A DNA stretch of 34,893 nt from JAFMIT01 sp044341215 (GCA_044341215.1 JBIISC010000011.1:1-34893), one strand, 5' to 3'; positions 23,173 through 31,652 are shown, numbered from the stretch's first letter. The notes: generated from the letters alone by a model not told the origin. A program made the numbers and translations.

Positions 23173-24105
23173 GTGAGCGATTTAGAATTTATTGCGTTTT
23201 CAGATGACGGTAATTTTATTATTTTGCAAAACTCTGCTGGCGAATGGATTGAAGTTTCGATCAAAAAGGATGCGCCTACAAAAGTTACTCAAATCCAGCC
23301 GCAGGTAATTGAGAATCTCTCTGCCCGCGAAATTCAATTTCGAATTCGTGCTGGCGTAAACCCCCAAGATCTCGCAACACAAACAGGCACCGATTTAGCT
23401 CGAATAATGATTTTTGCTCCACCAGTTCTGCAAGAGCGTGCTTACGTGGCTCATAAAGCCAGCAACACAATAATTCGTAAAGCGAGTGGAACAGGTCCCT
23501 TGTTAGATGTTGTACTCGCAAGACTCAGTCCGCTATCAGTCGATGCAGACAAACTCGAGTGGGACGCTTTTCGTCGCGAAGACAGCCGGTGGAATATCAC
23601 CCTTGATTACCCTTCAAAGGATGGCGCTCGGAAAGCTACCTGGCTTTATGACGCTCGAAATAGCGCATTAGTTCCCTCGGACGAAGAGGCACGTTGGTTG
23701 ATGGGCGAAAGCACAATGAAATCGCCTGCGTCAACTCCTACGCAACCAACAGAATTTATTCGAATGGATCAAACACCCCGTTTGAAAGTAGTTCCTACCG
23801 AACCTGAGGTTGATGAAGCCGAAGTTAATGATGTTGATGTTTCTGAAAGTGAAGTTTCGGAATTAGACGATCTAGCCAATGCCAATGCGGATGAAAATCA
23901 GATTGAACATCCAACAAATCCACATTTGGGTGATGAAATGGCTCAGGATTCTGAAGACATTGGTCTGGTAAATAAACCGACCCCCAAACCAGGCGCAACC
24001 CTTTTTGACACCCTCACAGAGGGTGAAGATGAAGCAGACGGCGTTCAACGTCCAAAGCTTCCAAGTTGGGACGAAATACTTTTTGGCAGCCGCAAGAAAG
24101 ATTAA
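23173..24105 (+). CDS. sepH: Septation protein SepH (DUF3071)
   Basis: A 310-residue FtsZ-interacting division protein. In Streptomyces SepH promotes FtsZ assembly through its N-terminal domain. The N-terminus (LEFIAFSDDGNFIILQN) and the helix-turn-helix segment LSAREIQFRIRAGVNPQDLA continuing to about residue 92 are the DUF3071 core. An acidic, low-complexity linker (about 215-270) follows, and the protein ends with the conserved tail LPSWDEILFGSRKKD. The frame opens at 23110, but GTG 23173 is preferred: AAGGAG lies six bases upstream, and the family N-terminus begins there. It converges with tdk across nine bases. Confidence 0.92.
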   Translation: MSDLEFIAFSDDGNFIILQNSAGEWIEVSIKKDAPTKVTQIQPQVIENLSAREIQFRIRAGVNPQDLATQTGTDLARIMIFAPPVLQERAYVAHKASNTIIRKASGTGPLLDVVLARLSPLSVDADKLEWDAFRREDSRWNITLDYPSKDGARKATWLYDARNSALVPSDEEARWLMGESTMKSPASTPTQPTEFIRMDQTPRLKVVPTEPEVDEAEVNDVDVSESEVSELDDLANANADENQIEHPTNPHLGDEMAQDSEDIGLVNKPTPKPGATLFDTLTEGEDEADGVQRPKLPSWDEILFGSRKKD

Positions 24106-24114
24106 GAAAGAGTC

Positions 24115-24750
24115 CTACTCGCCAAACAAAGGAACATTTGTTGCGTAGTAGTCTCGAGATTTTCTGGACGTAACTTGGCGCATGTGATGGCGTCTACAAA
24201 GCACTTCATACGCGATGACATCGTCTGCGGTACTAAGTAATACCTGTTCACCTTCAGTGACCATTACACCATTGATAATTCGTGCTTGGTGTGTAGCTCT
24301 CGACCCACACCAACAAAGAGCTCCAACTTGCAGCGGGTTGATTTCGTCAGCAAGCTCCACAAGTCTCGCAGAACCTGGAAATAACCCGGTCCGAAAATCA
24401 GTCAGGATGCCGAAAGTAAAAACATCTATTTCTAAGCTGTCAACGATCGTTGCAAGCTGTTCTATCTGAACCGAGGTGTAGAACTGAGCTTCATCAGCAA
24501 TGATGAATTCAACTTTCTGGCTCTGGGCTAATTGCTCCAAAACATACTCATGAAAGTTCAGATTATCATCAACTTCAATTGCATCTGTACGCAATCCAAT
24601 TCGTGAGGATATTTTTCCACTTCCAGCACGATCTTTACTGCTAAAAATTAAACCCTTACGACCTCGAGATTGGTGGTTGTGCGCTGTTTGCAGGGCAAGT
24701 GTTGATTTGCCACTGTCCATCGTGCCACAGAAGAAAATTAGTTGCGCCAT
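24115..24750 (-). CDS. tdk: Thymidine kinase (type II)
   Basis: A 211-residue enzyme that phosphorylates salvaged thymidine. Walker A GTMDSGKST (9-17), the DEAQFY motif, the lasso segment with GLFPGSARL, and the four-ligand zinc site split between CWCG and the C-terminal C-RRHH region are visible. It complements Dut in dTTP supply. Its start is four bases after the phosphodiesterase stop, with only a weak AAGATAG ribosome site, so coupling is likely in the MFS-phosphodiesterase-tdk run. Confidence 0.95.
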   Translation of the reverse strand: MAQLIFFCGTMDSGKSTLALQTAHNHQSRGRKGLIFSSKDRAGSGKISSRIGLRTDAIEVDDNLNFHEYVLEQLAQSQKVEFIIADEAQFYTSVQIEQLATIVDSLEIDVFTFGILTDFRTGLFPGSARLVELADEINPLQVGALCWCGSRATHQARIINGVMVTEGEQVLLSTADDVIAYEVLCRRHHMRQVTSRKSRDYYATNVPLFGE

Positions 24751-24754
24751 AGTT

Positions 24755-25831
24755 CTATCTTGCCAGCACTGCTACTGGAATGTCACGCTCGGTACCAGAA
24801 TTGCCGCCATGATTGCCAACAAGGTTCGAACTTCTTTTGTCCACCGTGCGTGAGCAAAGCGCAGATGCGCCATTTGCGATTGCAACAAAATCACCTACCC
24901 GCGAATGAAAATGTGGTTCCACCTCACCCACTAATCCGGAAGCTAAGAATTCATCTCGAGAGTAAACCGTAGCAATATCTTGAATTCGCTCTAAAGCTTT
25001 ACCCAAGACTTTTCCATCTGGAACCTTGGAATAAAAATGTCTAAATCTTGGTTCGCCGGTAATAATTTTTGTGGCATTCCAAATCTCACTGGAGTCTTCG
25101 AGCCAGAACCTATTTTCAATATCTACCATGCCATGATCGGCTGTAATAACGAGTTGATCATCGACTCCTAGTGAATCTTGAATTTTTGAAATACACACTA
25201 AGATTTTCACCAGTTCGTCGCGCCAATTCTGTGATGCGACTCCGTGCACATGTCCAACCCGATCTAATTCACGATAATAGACATAGGTTAGAGATGGGAA
25301 AGCTTGAACTAGGCATTTCCTTGTCACTTGGACTATTTCATCCAAATTTCCCGCTGCTAAATAATTACCACCTCGTAAAACAGCTTGGGTTAAGCCGCTA
25401 TTTTCATAAGCTTTCGGCCCAATCCGATTAACTTCCACATACTTACTGACAGCAAGTTCAAATTTGGTTTTTTCTGGCTGAAAAATCTTTGGATTAGGTT
25501 GGTTTTCCCATTTGAGCGGCTGCAGAATTGAATCGTTTTCCGCCAAATACATTGTTGACCCTAGAAAACCATGCAATCCAGGATTTAAGCCTGTTCCTAA
25601 GCTTGCTAACGAAACTGGAGTCGTACTTGGCAATGTGGCTTGTCCTATGCCACTGAGGATCTGTCTGGCTATTGGATGCAAATCTAAGTGATTCTCGAGA
25701 TTTCGAAAACCCAAGCCGTCAACTAGAAAAACAATCACTCTTTTTGATTTTGGAATATCTAATGCACATGGCTCAGAAATCGCATCAAGTGAATTTAGTG
25801 CCGCAGGCAAGATATCTGTAAGCGAAATCAA
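24755..25831 (-). CDS. Alkaline-phosphatase-superfamily phosphodiesterase/nucleotide pyrophosphatase
   Basis: A 358-residue protein of the type I phosphodiesterase/NPP family. The metal-binding sites are visible: Asp in VIVFLVDGLG (about 31-40), the nucleophile threonine region LPSTTPVSLASLGTG, a second metal pair in ITADHGMVD, and a histidine in LVGNHGGNSG near the C-terminus. There is no signal peptide or membrane helix, so it acts in the cytoplasm unless exported otherwise. The substrate is unknown; nucleotides or phosphodiesters are expected. It overlaps the MFS stop by four bases. Confidence 0.87.
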   Translation of the reverse strand: MISLTDILPAALNSLDAISEPCALDIPKSKRVIVFLVDGLGFRNLENHLDLHPIARQILSGIGQATLPSTTPVSLASLGTGLNPGLHGFLGSTMYLAENDSILQPLKWENQPNPKIFQPEKTKFELAVSKYVEVNRIGPKAYENSGLTQAVLRGGNYLAAGNLDEIVQVTRKCLVQAFPSLTYVYYRELDRVGHVHGVASQNWRDELVKILVCISKIQDSLGVDDQLVITADHGMVDIENRFWLEDSSEIWNATKIITGEPRFRHFYSKVPDGKVLGKALERIQDIATVYSRDEFLASGLVGEVEPHFHSRVGDFVAIANGASALCSRTVDKRSSNLVGNHGGNSGTERDIPVAVLAR

Positions 25832-27078
25832 ACTGCTACTCGCCCATCTTGTTCAGGAGTCAAAGTAAATCTCAATCTAGACATTAACAATGAGGCGATT
25901 AAACAACCAACCAATAATGTGCCCACCCAAACATAGGGCAAATTTTGCCCAAGGGTAACAGCCGCAATAAGTGGTCCAATCGTGTTAGCAACATTCCATT
26001 GCAATGAAGCCAGTGCGTTATATCTACCGCGAAGATGAGGCGGTGCTAATTCGTTTGCCATCGCAGGTGCTATGGGTGACCAAATAGTTTCGCCGATAGC
26101 AAAAATGAACTGACTTATGCAAAGCAAGATGACGGCTATAACATTTCCAGTGGGGATCGATAACGCAACAACTAGCCAAGAAAAGGCCCACAGAATTCCC
26201 ACCCCAGTAAGCAATCTGCTACGAGATTTGCGGTGGCACCACTTCAGTACGAAAGTTTGAGCAATCACAATGGTAAAGGTATTTGCACCGAATATGACAC
26301 CGAGCCATTTTGGAGAAAGGCCAACGTGCGCAGTTGCGAAAAGTGATAATCCAGCTTCAATACTTGCATAGCCAGAAACCAACATAAGCAAAGAAGACAA
26401 ACTCAATCGCACCATGGTTCGGTCTCGAAACACTTCACGATAACCACCTTTGGATATTTCATCTTCTTGATGAATTTCGCGGCCACGGCCTACCTTCAAA
26501 GTTAATGCAATTAGAAAGTAAAAAACGTAGGAGGCGGCATTTAAATAATAAAGTCTCTCGAAAGATGCGGAATCGTTTGCAATCACCATCAAAGAACCAA
26601 CCACTCCACCAAAACCAAGACCAGCATTTAGCAGTAGGAATTGGATTCCGTAAACCCGTTCACGATGTTCAGGTGGCGTGATCCGTGCAATCAATGCAGA
26701 TTGCGGTGGCCAAATAGAACTGCCACCAATTGCTCCAAGAATTGCAACAAAAAAGGCATCTCTCACGGTGTGAACTTGGCTCCAAAGCCCAACGGCGATT
26801 GCTTCTACTACTAATCCGACGAGCATCACCGGTTGTGGGCCATACCGGTCAACCAAAGTTCCGACTGGGCCGGTTACTCCAAGGGAGATCACCGCCATCA
26901 CTGAAAGGGTGATTGTTGCTTGCGCAGTCGAAATATCGCGAATTTGAGTCAAGTAAACTAAAAGCAGAGAAAGTGTTAGACCGCCACCTATTGCATTTAG
27001 CCCAACGCCTGCGAGCATTCGAATTACAAGTGGCGACATAACTGCTCGCATTGAATACTTTGGTTCTATTTCGCTCAC
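25828..27078 (-). CDS. Major facilitator superfamily transporter
   Basis: A 416-residue membrane protein with about twelve helices. The loop 2-3 signature GPVGTLVDRYGPQPVMLVG (D and R/G positions of the MFS motif A) is present, and APPHLRGRYNAL resembles the matching motif of the C-terminal half. Members of this MFS group often export drugs or metabolites; substrate unknown. The start GTG 27078 abuts the stop of a 29-codon ORF (27079-27168), with only a weak AGG eight bases upstream, so coupling to that ORF is possible. First large gene of the MFS-phosphodiesterase-tdk operon. Confidence 0.88.
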   Translation of the reverse strand: MSEIEPKYSMRAVMSPLVIRMLAGVGLNAIGGGLTLSLLLVYLTQIRDISTAQATITLSVMAVISLGVTGPVGTLVDRYGPQPVMLVGLVVEAIAVGLWSQVHTVRDAFFVAILGAIGGSSIWPPQSALIARITPPEHRERVYGIQFLLLNAGLGFGGVVGSLMVIANDSASFERLYYLNAASYVFYFLIALTLKVGRGREIHQEDEISKGGYREVFRDRTMVRLSLSSLLMLVSGYASIEAGLSLFATAHVGLSPKWLGVIFGANTFTIVIAQTFVLKWCHRKSRSRLLTGVGILWAFSWLVVALSIPTGNVIAVILLCISQFIFAIGETIWSPIAPAMANELAPPHLRGRYNALASLQWNVANTIGPLIAAVTLGQNLPYVWVGTLLVGCLIASLLMSRLRFTLTPEQDGRVAV

Positions 27079-27168
27079 TTATTTACCTAAACTAACTTCC
27101 ACGAGAGTGACGCATTCTTCGGTATCCCAACGGTTCGCTTCACCAAACTCTTCGAACCATACCGCCAC
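27079..27168 (-). CDS. Possible 29-residue peptide or leader ORF upstream of the MFS gene
   Basis: From GTG 27168 the frame encodes an acidic peptide with two tryptophans (AVWFEEFGEANRW, then DTEECVTLVEV) and ends directly against the MFS start. The composition looks coding (many GAA codons, no rare runs), and the frame is open further upstream to 27264, into the parC start region, which is unlikely to be translated. A TATTCT box at 27183-27188 on this strand would give a leader of only about eight bases. I do not recognise the family. It could be a real small protein, a leader peptide or chance. Confidence 0.4.
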   Translation of the reverse strand: MAVWFEEFGEANRWDTEECVTLVEVSLGK

Positions 27169-27204
27169 GCTACTAGGGTGCGAGAATAAGAGCGAAAAGA
27201 CCCA

Positions 27205-27240
27205 TAAAATCACGCAGTTACTCAATCTACATTTCAGGAG
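27205..27240 (+). promoter_or_regulatory. parC upstream signals: candidate -10 and ribosome site
   Basis: TAAAAT at 27205-27210 is the best -10 match on the plus strand, about 36 bases before the GTG start. CAGGAG at 27235-27240, five bases before GTG 27246, is a good ribosome site and fixes the parC start. No clear -35 is seen. Confidence 0.4.
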
Positions 27241-27245
27241 CATCT

Positions 27246-29666
27246 GTGGCGCGTAAGACTGCACCAGCAGCCGAACCAGTCAAAGAACATATCGTCGACA
27301 TAGACGTTGCATCTGAGATGCAAGGATCATTTCTCGAATACGCATATTCGGTTATTTATTCACGTGCGCTTCCAGACGCCCGAGACGGATTAAAACCGGT
27401 TCAGCGCCGAATCCTTTACACAATGAGCGAGATGGGTCTGCGCCCAGATCGTGGGCACGTTAAATCTGCCCGTGTAGTTGGTGAAGTTATGGGCCGACTT
27501 CATCCACATGGTGACGGCGCCATTTACGACGCCATGGTGCGTATGGCTCAAAGTTTTCAATTGCGTTTACCGCTTATTGATGGTCACGGAAACTTCGGAT
27601 CTCTAGATGATGGTCCAGCTGCCTATCGCTACACCGAAGCGCGGTTGGCTCCATCTGCTGTGGCCATGACTGCTTCTATCGATGAAGACGTTGTGGATTT
27701 TGGCCCCAACTACGACGGGCGAGAAACTGAACCACAAGTGCTTCCTTCGGCTATTCCTGCCCTACTTGTTAACGGCGCATCAGGTATTGCCGTTGGTATG
27801 GCAACCAATATGGCTCCACACAATTTGAATGAAGTCGTAAGCGCCGCGAGATATCTGCTCAAACATCCAAAGGCTGGCGTTTCAGACTTGATGAAATACA
27901 TTCCAGGTCCAGATTTGCCAACCGGTGGCATCATCGTGGGCTTATCTGGCATCGCTGATGCATATCGCGAAGGTCGCGGAAGTTTCAAAATGCGTGCCAC
28001 AGTAAAAGTCGAAAACGTTTCAGCTCGCCGCACAGCTTTAATTGTTACCGAACTGCCCTACAACGTTGGGCCTGAAAAAGTAATTGAGAAATTAAAAGAA
28101 GGTGTTACCAGTAAAAAAATTACTGGCATTTCGGACGTCACCGATTTATCCGATGGCGAAAAAGGTTTGCAACTCGTAATCGAACTTAAGGCTGGTTTCA
28201 ACCCGCAAGCTGTATTGAGCCAGCTCTACAAAACAACCCCTCTTGAAGAACAATTCTCCATCAACAACGTTGCGTTGGTAAACGGAGCGCCACAAACCCT
28301 CGGGCTAGTTGAGATGTTAGAAGTATTTTTAAAGCATCGAATTGAAGTTGTCCGGAGGCGAAGCGAATATCGCCGCCGGAAAGCCCAAGAGCGTCTACAT
28401 CTTGTTCAAGGACTATTAGTCGCGATTGTTGACATAGACAAGGTAATCGCAGTAATTCGCGCGAGCGATGACACCGCTTCTGCCCGAGAACAACTTATCA
28501 AGCAATTCAAGTTGAGCGAGATTCAAGCCAATTACATTTTAGAAATGCCATTGCGCCGCTTGACTAAGTTCTCTCGTATCGAGATCGAAAAGGAACAAAA
28601 GGAACTTCAAGACACAATTTCCCTACTTGAACAGTTGCTCGAAACTGAAAGTGCAATCAAGTCGGTTGTAAGTGATGAGTTGGCAGATGTAGCGAGAGAA
28701 TTCGGCACTCCACGTCGAACTCTCTTACAAGAAGATGATGGCAGTAGCACCATCGCGGTAGATCTTGAGATTGCAGATGATCCCACACTCGTAATGATGT
28801 CTGCATCTGGATTAGTCGCAAGATTTGAACCTAAAACCACTGCCAACCGCGGTAACCGTTCAAAGCACGACACCATCCTTTCGCAAGTTATTGCAACTGC
28901 TCGTGGTGAGGTTGGCCTGATAACAAGCGCTGGCAAATTGCATCAAATTTCAGTGATGGAAATTCCAGCATTACAAGTCGGAGCTGCAACCACCTTGAAA
29001 GGTGGAAGTGCAGTCAAAGACTTTGCAATTTTAGATAAAGGCGAGATTCCAATTGGTTTAGTACCTCTGAACAAACCAGTCACAATCGCAATCGGAACTG
29101 CGACGGGTGTAGTCAAAAGAGTTGAAATTGAACCTGCAAAATCAAAAACATCTGAAATCATAAAGCTTGAATCAGGAGATGATGTTGTTGGCTTTGGTAT
29201 CACAACTAAAAAGTTTGATAATTTAATATTCATCACTTCTGATGCACAACTCCTCCAATTCAAAGCCGATTTAGTCCGTCCGCAAGGCAAAGGTGCCGCA
29301 GGTATGGCCGGCATTAAAGTTAATGATGGCGCTTGGGTTATTTCATTCTCAGTTGTTTCAAAGGACACACAAGTAGTAACTGTCGGAGGCAATTCTGATG
29401 CCCTTCCCGGCACTCAGGCGCGCACTATAAAAATCACCGAATTGGCACAGTTCCCCGCAAAAGGAAGAGCTACCGGTGGTGTTCGGTGCCACACTTTGAA
29501 ACGTGGCGAAGACATACTTATATTTGCTGGCGCTGCAAGTGGACCAGTAAGAGCCAGCAATGGCGCTAATCCTGTCGAGCTACCAGATTTTCTTTCAAAA
29601 CGTGATGCAAGTGGCAGTCCAACTGAAGTTGCCCCAACTCACCTAGTTGGAGATTTTGCCCAATGA
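27246..29666 (+). CDS. parC: DNA topoisomerase IV subunit A (ParC; gyrase A paralogue)
   Basis: An 806-residue type IIA topoisomerase subunit that cuts and rejoins DNA, here likely for decatenation. The N-terminal breakage domain has MQGSFLEYAYSVI, HPHGDGAIYDAM (87-98) and catalytic Y129 in AAYRYTEARL; a coiled-coil stretch follows (about 380-490), then a C-terminal beta-pinwheel (about 510-800). The canonical gyrase box QRRGGKG is absent, which favours ParC over GyrA, as does parE nearby. The position equal to E. coli GyrA Ser83 is Gly91, while Asp95 matches Asp87. The stop overlaps the next gene by four bases. Confidence 0.9.
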   Translation: MARKTAPAAEPVKEHIVDIDVASEMQGSFLEYAYSVIYSRALPDARDGLKPVQRRILYTMSEMGLRPDRGHVKSARVVGEVMGRLHPHGDGAIYDAMVRMAQSFQLRLPLIDGHGNFGSLDDGPAAYRYTEARLAPSAVAMTASIDEDVVDFGPNYDGRETEPQVLPSAIPALLVNGASGIAVGMATNMAPHNLNEVVSAARYLLKHPKAGVSDLMKYIPGPDLPTGGIIVGLSGIADAYREGRGSFKMRATVKVENVSARRTALIVTELPYNVGPEKVIEKLKEGVTSKKITGISDVTDLSDGEKGLQLVIELKAGFNPQAVLSQLYKTTPLEEQFSINNVALVNGAPQTLGLVEMLEVFLKHRIEVVRRRSEYRRRKAQERLHLVQGLLVAIVDIDKVIAVIRASDDTASAREQLIKQFKLSEIQANYILEMPLRRLTKFSRIEIEKEQKELQDTISLLEQLLETESAIKSVVSDELADVAREFGTPRRTLLQEDDGSSTIAVDLEIADDPTLVMMSASGLVARFEPKTTANRGNRSKHDTILSQVIATARGEVGLITSAGKLHQISVMEIPALQVGAATTLKGGSAVKDFAILDKGEIPIGLVPLNKPVTIAIGTATGVVKRVEIEPAKSKTSEIIKLESGDDVVGFGITTKKFDNLIFITSDAQLLQFKADLVRPQGKGAAGMAGIKVNDGAWVISFSVVSKDTQVVTVGGNSDALPGTQARTIKITELAQFPAKGRATGGVRCHTLKRGEDILIFAGAASGPVRASNGANPVELPDFLSKRDASGSPTEVAPTHLVGDFAQ

Positions 29667-30610
29667 CAACTTGCCATGACTCAGCTACAAATGAATCCAT
29701 GATTGGAACAGCTGAAAACAAAAAGATTTACCTAATTATCGAGCAACCTGGGACTTGGGGGCAAGACGCAATCCTTGAAAGTTCTTTGCCGGAAGGGTTT
29801 GGTCAAGCAATCAAAGAGCAAATCAATTTTCCAGAAGTGGGTGTACTGCTAGCTCGCCGTCCAGATCTGGGGCATCAAGAACGTCGCACCACAAATCGCC
29901 GCCGTTTTTGGCTTGCGCACACAAGTCCTGGTGGTGTCCGAATGCGTTCTGGTTCGCTAGACAACATCACCGACCTACTTCGTTGGGACTGGCCAGCAAT
30001 TATTCGCGGAGAACTCCCTGCGGTGGGTAGACGCTCCGCTGACCCAGTTTTGTTTCTTTGTACAAATGGCAAGAAAGATCAATGTTGCGCGGTACACACT
30101 AGAAAAATTATTGATGAGCTTCGGCCCAACCCAGAGTTAACTGGTCAGATATATGAAACATCTCATATTGGTGGTCACAGATTCGCACCTACGGGCCTTC
30201 TACTTCCATTCGGCATAGTTGTTGGCAGAATGACTTCGCAATCCGCTCAAGACCTATTGAGTGATGCTTGGGCTGGAAAAATCAAGCATGAATACATGCG
30301 CGGTCGCACAGCCCAACCAGGATTTGCCCAAGTAGCTGAAATCGAAGTTCGCAAAAATTCTGGAGTTAATCAAATTGATTCGCTAGATGTAGTTGTTCTA
30401 AGAAGTGGCAAACCGATTTCAGCATCCAGTGTTTCTAATTTGGCTGAAGTGGATGTTGTGCAAGTTCGCCACAGCGATGGCCGATCTTGGAATGTTGAGT
30501 TAACTGCCGCAAAAACTATTTCCCGGAAAAAACTCTGCACAGGCGAAGAAGTAATAGATGACACTTGGCTAGCAAAAGAAGTACAGCAAGTTGAAAATTG
30601 GTACTCCTAG
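29663..30610 (+). CDS. Sucrase/ferredoxin-like (thioredoxin-fold [2Fe-2S]) family protein
   Basis: A 315-residue protein of the Suc_Fer-like family (PF06999). The thioredoxin-like ferredoxin part is marked by FLCTNGKKDQCCAVHT (C133, C141, C142) and SHIGGHRFAPTG (167-178 approximately), which together can hold an iron-sulfur cluster. Despite the family name, no sucrase activity is implied; the physiological role is unknown. The ATG overlaps the parC stop (ATGA). It converges on the ferredoxin reductase gene, sharing a CTAG at the ends, which makes an electron-transfer link worth considering. An internal ATG at codon 13 is an alternative start. Confidence 0.82.
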   Translation: MTTCHDSATNESMIGTAENKKIYLIIEQPGTWGQDAILESSLPEGFGQAIKEQINFPEVGVLLARRPDLGHQERRTTNRRRFWLAHTSPGGVRMRSGSLDNITDLLRWDWPAIIRGELPAVGRRSADPVLFLCTNGKKDQCCAVHTRKIIDELRPNPELTGQIYETSHIGGHRFAPTGLLLPFGIVVGRMTSQSAQDLLSDAWAGKIKHEYMRGRTAQPGFAQVAEIEVRKNSGVNQIDSLDVVVLRSGKPISASSVSNLAEVDVVQVRHSDGRSWNVELTAAKTISRKKLCTGEEVIDDTWLAKEVQQVENWYS

Positions 30611-31584
30611 TCTGAACTGCTGCCGCTGCTGTGGCCTGGGAAAACTCCATATTTTTCGTCAATATATGGCGCAGCATTATTAACCGCAAGAGCTGCCTCA
30701 CCGAAACCAACTGCAATCAGCGGAACTTTCCCGACATATGTTGCAATATCTCCAACAGCGAAGACTCGTTTAACAGAAGTCTCCATGGTCGAGCTCACGA
30801 CGATATGGCGCTTTTCTAATTCCAATCCCCAGTTAGCAATTGGCCCGATGTTTGCCACAAACCCAAGCGCAGCAACGACTGTGTCACACTCGAGATTCCT
30901 AACCTTTCCACCTTCTTTGAGGGTTATATCGACTGAAGTGATTTTCTCGTCACCATTTACGGCGGAAATTTCCGCTGAAGTAATCAACTCAACTCCCATG
31001 GCCTTAACTTGTTCCACGGTTGCTGCGTGTGCCCTAAAGGCATCTCGTCGATGAATGAGCGTCACTGATTTTGCAATTGGCTGTAATGAATACGCCCAGT
31101 CGAAAGCGGAATCGCCACCACCTGCAATTACCACTCGTTTGCCGGCATGTTCCGATAGAGCTGGCACGAAATGCACCAATCCTTTTCCAAGCCATTCCAT
31201 GCCGGTCGGTAGTGCTCTTGGGGTAAACGCTCCAATGCCTCCAGCAATGATTACAACTTTGGCAAAAATTTCTTCTTCAGAATCTAATTTCAGTTTGATG
31301 CCGCTAGATGTTTCTTCAAGGCTCGAGACCTGCGTACCCATCTTATAAATTGGCTTAGCAGAGTTCGCTTGCGATACTAATCCGTCGATTAAATCTCGAC
31401 CTTTTACGGACGGGAATCCTGCGATATCGAAAATTTCTTTTTCCGGATACATTGCAGTTATTTGTCCGCCTATTTCAGCCAGGGCGTCAATCATTACAAC
31501 GCTGAATCCGCGAAAGCCGGAGTAATACGCTGCATACAAACCTGCGGGGCCAGCGCCAATAATGGCTACATCTGTTTCAATCAC
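30607..31584 (-). CDS. Ferredoxin/flavodoxin-NADP reductase, thioredoxin-reductase-like type
   Basis: A 325-residue FAD enzyme moving electrons between NADPH and ferredoxin. It has the FAD-binding GAGPAG (10-15), GGQITAMYPEK, the NADPH-binding AGGGDSAFDWA, and the C-terminal AVGDIATY. The redox-active CxxC of thioredoxin reductases is missing; the only cysteine is in NLECD. This places it with YumC-type reductases. The start GTG 31584 has no proper Shine-Dalgarno, but TACTTT six bases upstream and TTGGTT a further 17 bases upstream form a good leaderless promoter. The serine-rich tail ends at a stop shared with the converging Suc/Fer gene. Confidence 0.92.
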   Translation of the reverse strand: MIETDVAIIGAGPAGLYAAYYSGFRGFSVVMIDALAEIGGQITAMYPEKEIFDIAGFPSVKGRDLIDGLVSQANSAKPIYKMGTQVSSLEETSSGIKLKLDSEEEIFAKVVIIAGGIGAFTPRALPTGMEWLGKGLVHFVPALSEHAGKRVVIAGGGDSAFDWAYSLQPIAKSVTLIHRRDAFRAHAATVEQVKAMGVELITSAEISAVNGDEKITSVDITLKEGGKVRNLECDTVVAALGFVANIGPIANWGLELEKRHIVVSSTMETSVKRVFAVGDIATYVGKVPLIAVGFGEAALAVNNAAPYIDEKYGVFPGHSSGSSSD

Positions 31585-31590
31585 TGCCTC

Positions 31591-31619
31591 AAAGTATCGC
31601 TCTATTGAATGCTAACCAA
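31591..31619 (-). promoter_or_regulatory. Promoter of the ferredoxin reductase gene (leaderless)
   Basis: On the minus strand TTGGTT (31614-31619), a 17-base spacer and TACTTT (31591-31596) are followed by six bases and the GTG start. The -35 is identical to that proposed for the tRNA cluster. This is the best-formed promoter I see in the window. Confidence 0.5.
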
Positions 31620-31640
31620 GCATTTAGCCCCTAATTGGAT

Positions 31641-31646
31641 TAGATT
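31641..31646 (+). promoter_or_regulatory. Candidate -10 element giving a leaderless beta-carbonic anhydrase transcript
   Basis: TAGATT fits TANNNT and lies six bases (GGGGTT) before ATG 31653. The purine tract GGGG is too close to serve as a normal Shine-Dalgarno. No -35 is evident at 16-18 bases. Confidence 0.4.
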
Positions 31647-31652
31647 GGGGTT

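Noticed and set aside
28943..29413. 156-codon minus-strand ORF inside parC
   Set aside because: Shadow of the parC beta-pinwheel; low-complexity Ser/Thr/Pro composition typical of antisense frames and no ribosome site.
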